Below are positions 62,386 to 64,000 of a stretch of DNA of 64,000 nt, piece after piece. The translations under genes and the position numbers were made by a program. Every line of letters starts with the position of its first letter. Within the stretch, counting starts at the first letter, position 1. The DNA is from Pseudomonas gingeri. GTDB lineage: Bacteria > Pseudomonadota > Gammaproteobacteria > Pseudomonadales > Pseudomonadaceae. The stretch is taken from contig NZ_JACAOR010000013.1 in the NCBI RefSeq assembly GCF_013386115.1, forward strand, positions 539,175-603,174, given 5' to 3'. The notes beneath the pieces are model-generated. The model saw only the letters and a program-made list of their open reading frames with translations. It did no database searches and was not told the origin of the DNA.

Positions 62386-62601
62386 TTAGCGCCAGAACGG
62401 CTTGCTCAACTCTTCGTAGCGCTGTGCTTCGCTGATACCGGCATCGGCCAGCAGGCGAGCATCCAGACGAGCCAGTTGATGGCGGCTGGCGATACGGCGC
62501 TGCCACAGCATCAGGTTGGCGAGAACGCGCAGAGGCAGGGCAGCTTGAGCGTTGGTAGCGGTGTTTTCGTAGAACAGGTCGGAACTGAGTGTACGTTCCA
62601 T
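62386..62601 (-). CDS. DUF1127 small basic protein
   Basis: This 71-residue protein reads from the ATG at 62601 (MERTLSSDLFYEN). The C-terminal DUF1127 motif is RRIASRHQLARLDARLLADAGIS (partial quote), ending RYEELSKPFWR. GGAAGGATGTCAATC precedes the start. DUF1127 proteins are short, arginine-rich and in some alphaproteobacteria bind RNA and affect phosphate and carbon metabolism. The role here is unknown. Many CTGTA/TACAG motifs surround the gene. Confidence 0.88.
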   Translation of the reverse strand: MERTLSSDLFYENTATNAQAALPLRVLANLMLWQRRIASRHQLARLDARLLADAGISEAQRYEELSKPFWR

Positions 62602-62920
62602 GATTGACATCCTTCCGCTTATGGCGGGATTAGGTAGTGGTTTAACTGATGCCAATGATCCTCCTCTTTGCCTAGTCTCTCTAGATACAGTTCATCTGTA
62701 TTGTGAGGGACCAGTTAACTGTTTATAGGTGCTGTACTGCTCATAATTGAGGCAACTGTACCTGTCAGCACAGTATTGGTGCATTTTTGGTCGGGTGGGG
62801 GAAAGCGGGGGAGGTTTCAGCAGGAAAATGACCGGTACAGCAGTACAGTTTTTATCAGTTGTTTGGGGAAGGTGCTCCCGCTGACGAAACTGTGTTTGCG
62901 TCAGCGGGAAACTGTATCAA
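62602..62920. promoter_or_regulatory. CTGTA/TACAG motif field upstream of the DUF1127 gene
   Basis: This 319-bp, AT-richer gap contains ATACAG-TTCAT-CTGTAT (62685-62701, a perfect inverted repeat with a 5-bp spacer) and further CTGTA or TACAG words near 62731, 62756, 62771 (ACAGTA), 62835 and 62844. AACTGTA also occurs near 62910. Two more AACTGTAC words lie beyond the gene at about 62216 and 62237. The density suggests binding sites of one regulator. No gene is recognised in the gap. Confidence 0.5.
62877..62909 (-). terminator. Hairpin after the acetyl-CoA hydrolase gene
   Basis: CCCGCTGACG and CGTCAGCGGG form a perfect 10-bp stem around a 12-nt loop, starting 12 bp after the stop codon at 62921. 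There is no T-run on the minus strand, so it may be a processing or stabilising hairpin rather than a complete intrinsic terminator. Confidence 0.5.
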
Positions 62921-64000
62921 TCAGTCGGCCAGCATTTTCCCGGTTTCTTCCAGGTTGATGTGCCAGCTCAGTGCATCGCGCAAAATGTGCGGTGTGTGGC
63001 CGCCCAGGGCGCAGGCACGTTCGAAGTAACTGTCGAGTGCCTCGCGGTACATCGGGTGCACGCAGTTGTCGATCACCGCCCTCGCCCGTTCCCGTGGCGC
63101 CAGGCCGCGCAGGTCGGCCAGGCCGATTTCGGTGACGAGGATATCGACGTCATGCTCGGTATGGTCCACATGGCTGACCATCGGCACCACGCTGGAGATC
63201 GCCCCGCCCTTGGCGATCGACTTGGTGACGAAGATCGCCAGGTGCGCGTTGCGCGCGAAGTCCCCGGAACCGCCGATGCCGTTCATCATCCGCGTGCCGC
63301 AGACATGGGTGGAGTTGACGTTGCCGTACAGGTCGAACTCCAGGGCGGTGTTGATGCCGATGATACCGAGGCGGCGCACCACTTCCGGGTGGTTGGAGAT
63401 TTCCTGCGGACGCAGCACCAGCTTCTCTTTATAGCGTTCCAGGTTGCCGAACACATCGCTGTTGCGCCGGCTCGACAAGGTGATCGAACTGCCGGAGGCG
63501 AACGACAGCTTGCCCGCGTCGATCAGGTCGAAGGTCGAGTCCTGCAGTACCTCGGAGTACATGGTCAGGTCTTCGAACGGCGAGTCGATCAGGCCGCACA
63601 TCACCGCGTTGGCGATATTGCCGATGCCGGCCTGCAGCGGGCCGAGCCTGTTGGTCATGCGCCCGTCGGCCACTTCTTCCTTGAGGAAGGCGATCAGGTG
63701 GTCGGCGATGGCCTGGGTGTCGGCGTCCGGCGGGGTCACGGTGGACGGCGAGTCGGGCTGGTTGGTGATCACGATGGCGACGATCTTGGCCGGATCGATC
63801 GGGATCGCGGTGCTGCCGATGCGATCATCGACCTTGACCAGCGGGATCGGCGTACGGGTCGGGCGATAGCTGGGGATATAGATGTCGTGCAGGCCTTCCA
63901 GGTTCGGGTTGTGCGCCAGGTTGATCTCGACGATCACCTGCTTGGCGAAGATCGCGAAGCTGGCCGAGTTGCCCACCGAGGTGGTCGGCACGATATGCCC
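62921..64000 (-). CDS. Acetyl-CoA hydrolase/transferase family protein, C-terminal part (cut by window edge)
   Basis: The last 359 or so residues of a CoA-transferase-family protein, about 500 residues when complete. The frame is open to base 64000, and the sequence before the GTG at 63991 reads GHI, continuing into PTTSVGNSASF, so no start is assigned. Key features are GIGNIANAVM, the catalytic Glu region LTMYSEVLQD, GIIGINTALEFDLYGNVNST and GGSGDFARNAHLAIF. It transfers CoA between acetate/propionate/succinate-type acids or hydrolyses acetyl-CoA. PAO1 PA5445 is the likely counterpart. Confidence 0.9.
   Translation of the reverse strand, partial: GHIVPTTSVGNSASFAIFAKQVIVEINLAHNPNLEGLHDIYIPSYRPTRTPIPLVKVDDRIGSTAIPIDPAKIVAIVITNQPDSPSTVTPPDADTQAIADHLIAFLKEEVADGRMTNRLGPLQAGIGNIANAVMCGLIDSPFEDLTMYSEVLQDSTFDLIDAGKLSFASGSSITLSSRRNSDVFGNLERYKEKLVLRPQEISNHPEVVRRLGIIGINTALEFDLYGNVNSTHVCGTRMMNGIGGSGDFARNAHLAIFVTKSIAKGGAISSVVPMVSHVDHTEHDVDILVTEIGLADLRGLAPRERARAVIDNCVHPMYREALDSYFERACALGGHTPHILRDALSWHINLEETGKMLAD

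Overview
This is a high-GC, densely coded chromosomal segment of a fluorescent Pseudomonas, most likely of the P. fluorescens group. The evidence is the gene content and order: coxBA-ctaG-coxC-SURF1-ctaA-ctaB-sco, metNIQ, zur-znuCB/znuA, polA-ersA-engB-cc4-dsbA, dgcH-ampDh2, kinB-algB and gltP. Each run resembles an ordered run that I recall from P. aeruginosa PAO1 (roughly PA0069, PA0102-0114 and PA5445-5505). Pseudomonas-type REP repeats fill many intergenic gaps. No prophage, insertion sequence, CRISPR array, tRNA or rRNA was seen. This is core chromosome, not an accessory island.

Layout. 1-3.9 kb: a partial AraC regulator, a secreted GlcG/HbpS-like protein, a LysR regulator, a secreted tyrosine-phosphatase-like protein, and a radical SAM protein preceded by a LexA box. 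4.1-7.2 kb: beta-carbonic anhydrase plus a SulP anion transporter, and a conserved hypothetical protein. 7.5-16 kb: the aa3 cytochrome c oxidase operon with its heme A and copper assembly genes, preceded by a sigma-S-like promoter. 16.2-22.7 kb: a VOC protein with a divergent LysR regulator, the metNIQ methionine importer, and katE. 22.7-26.9 kb: the zinc-uptake locus, flanked by inverted copies of a long REP doublet. 26.9-34.2 kb: thrB, a DUF2782 gene, polA, the sRNA ErsA/Spot 42-like locus, engB, two c-type cytochrome genes and dsbA. 34.2-43 kb: a nuclease-family protein, the diguanylate cyclase DgcH, AmpDh2, a CSS-EAL phosphodiesterase, and KinB/AlgB. 43.4-47.9 kb: small envelope proteins (including an Ivy-type lysozyme inhibitor), gltP and a nucleoside-recognition-domain membrane protein. 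48-52.8 kb: an Mla/Pqi-type lipid ABC transporter and a DUF5924 membrane protein. 53-58.5 kb: an M16 peptidase, a Na/Pi cotransporter-family protein, a TerC protein and a citrate transporter. 58.9-62.6 kb: a DUF4105 (Lnb-like) protein with three DUF2388 paralogues, then a DUF1127 gene. 62.9 kb to the end: an acetyl-CoA hydrolase/transferase gene cut by the window edge.

Main themes are respiration (oxidase, cytochromes, heme A and Cu assembly), metal and amino-acid import, and the envelope (DsbA, AmpDh2, Ivy, KinB/AlgB, ErsA, lipid transport). Of the loci seen, the one least explained by known biology is the DUF4105-DUF2388 cluster. Other points worth follow-up are the CTGTA/TACAG motif field around the DUF1127 gene, the CxxxC protein in the cox operon, and the inverted repeats flanking the znu locus. 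All family calls come from reading the sequence. No database search was run.
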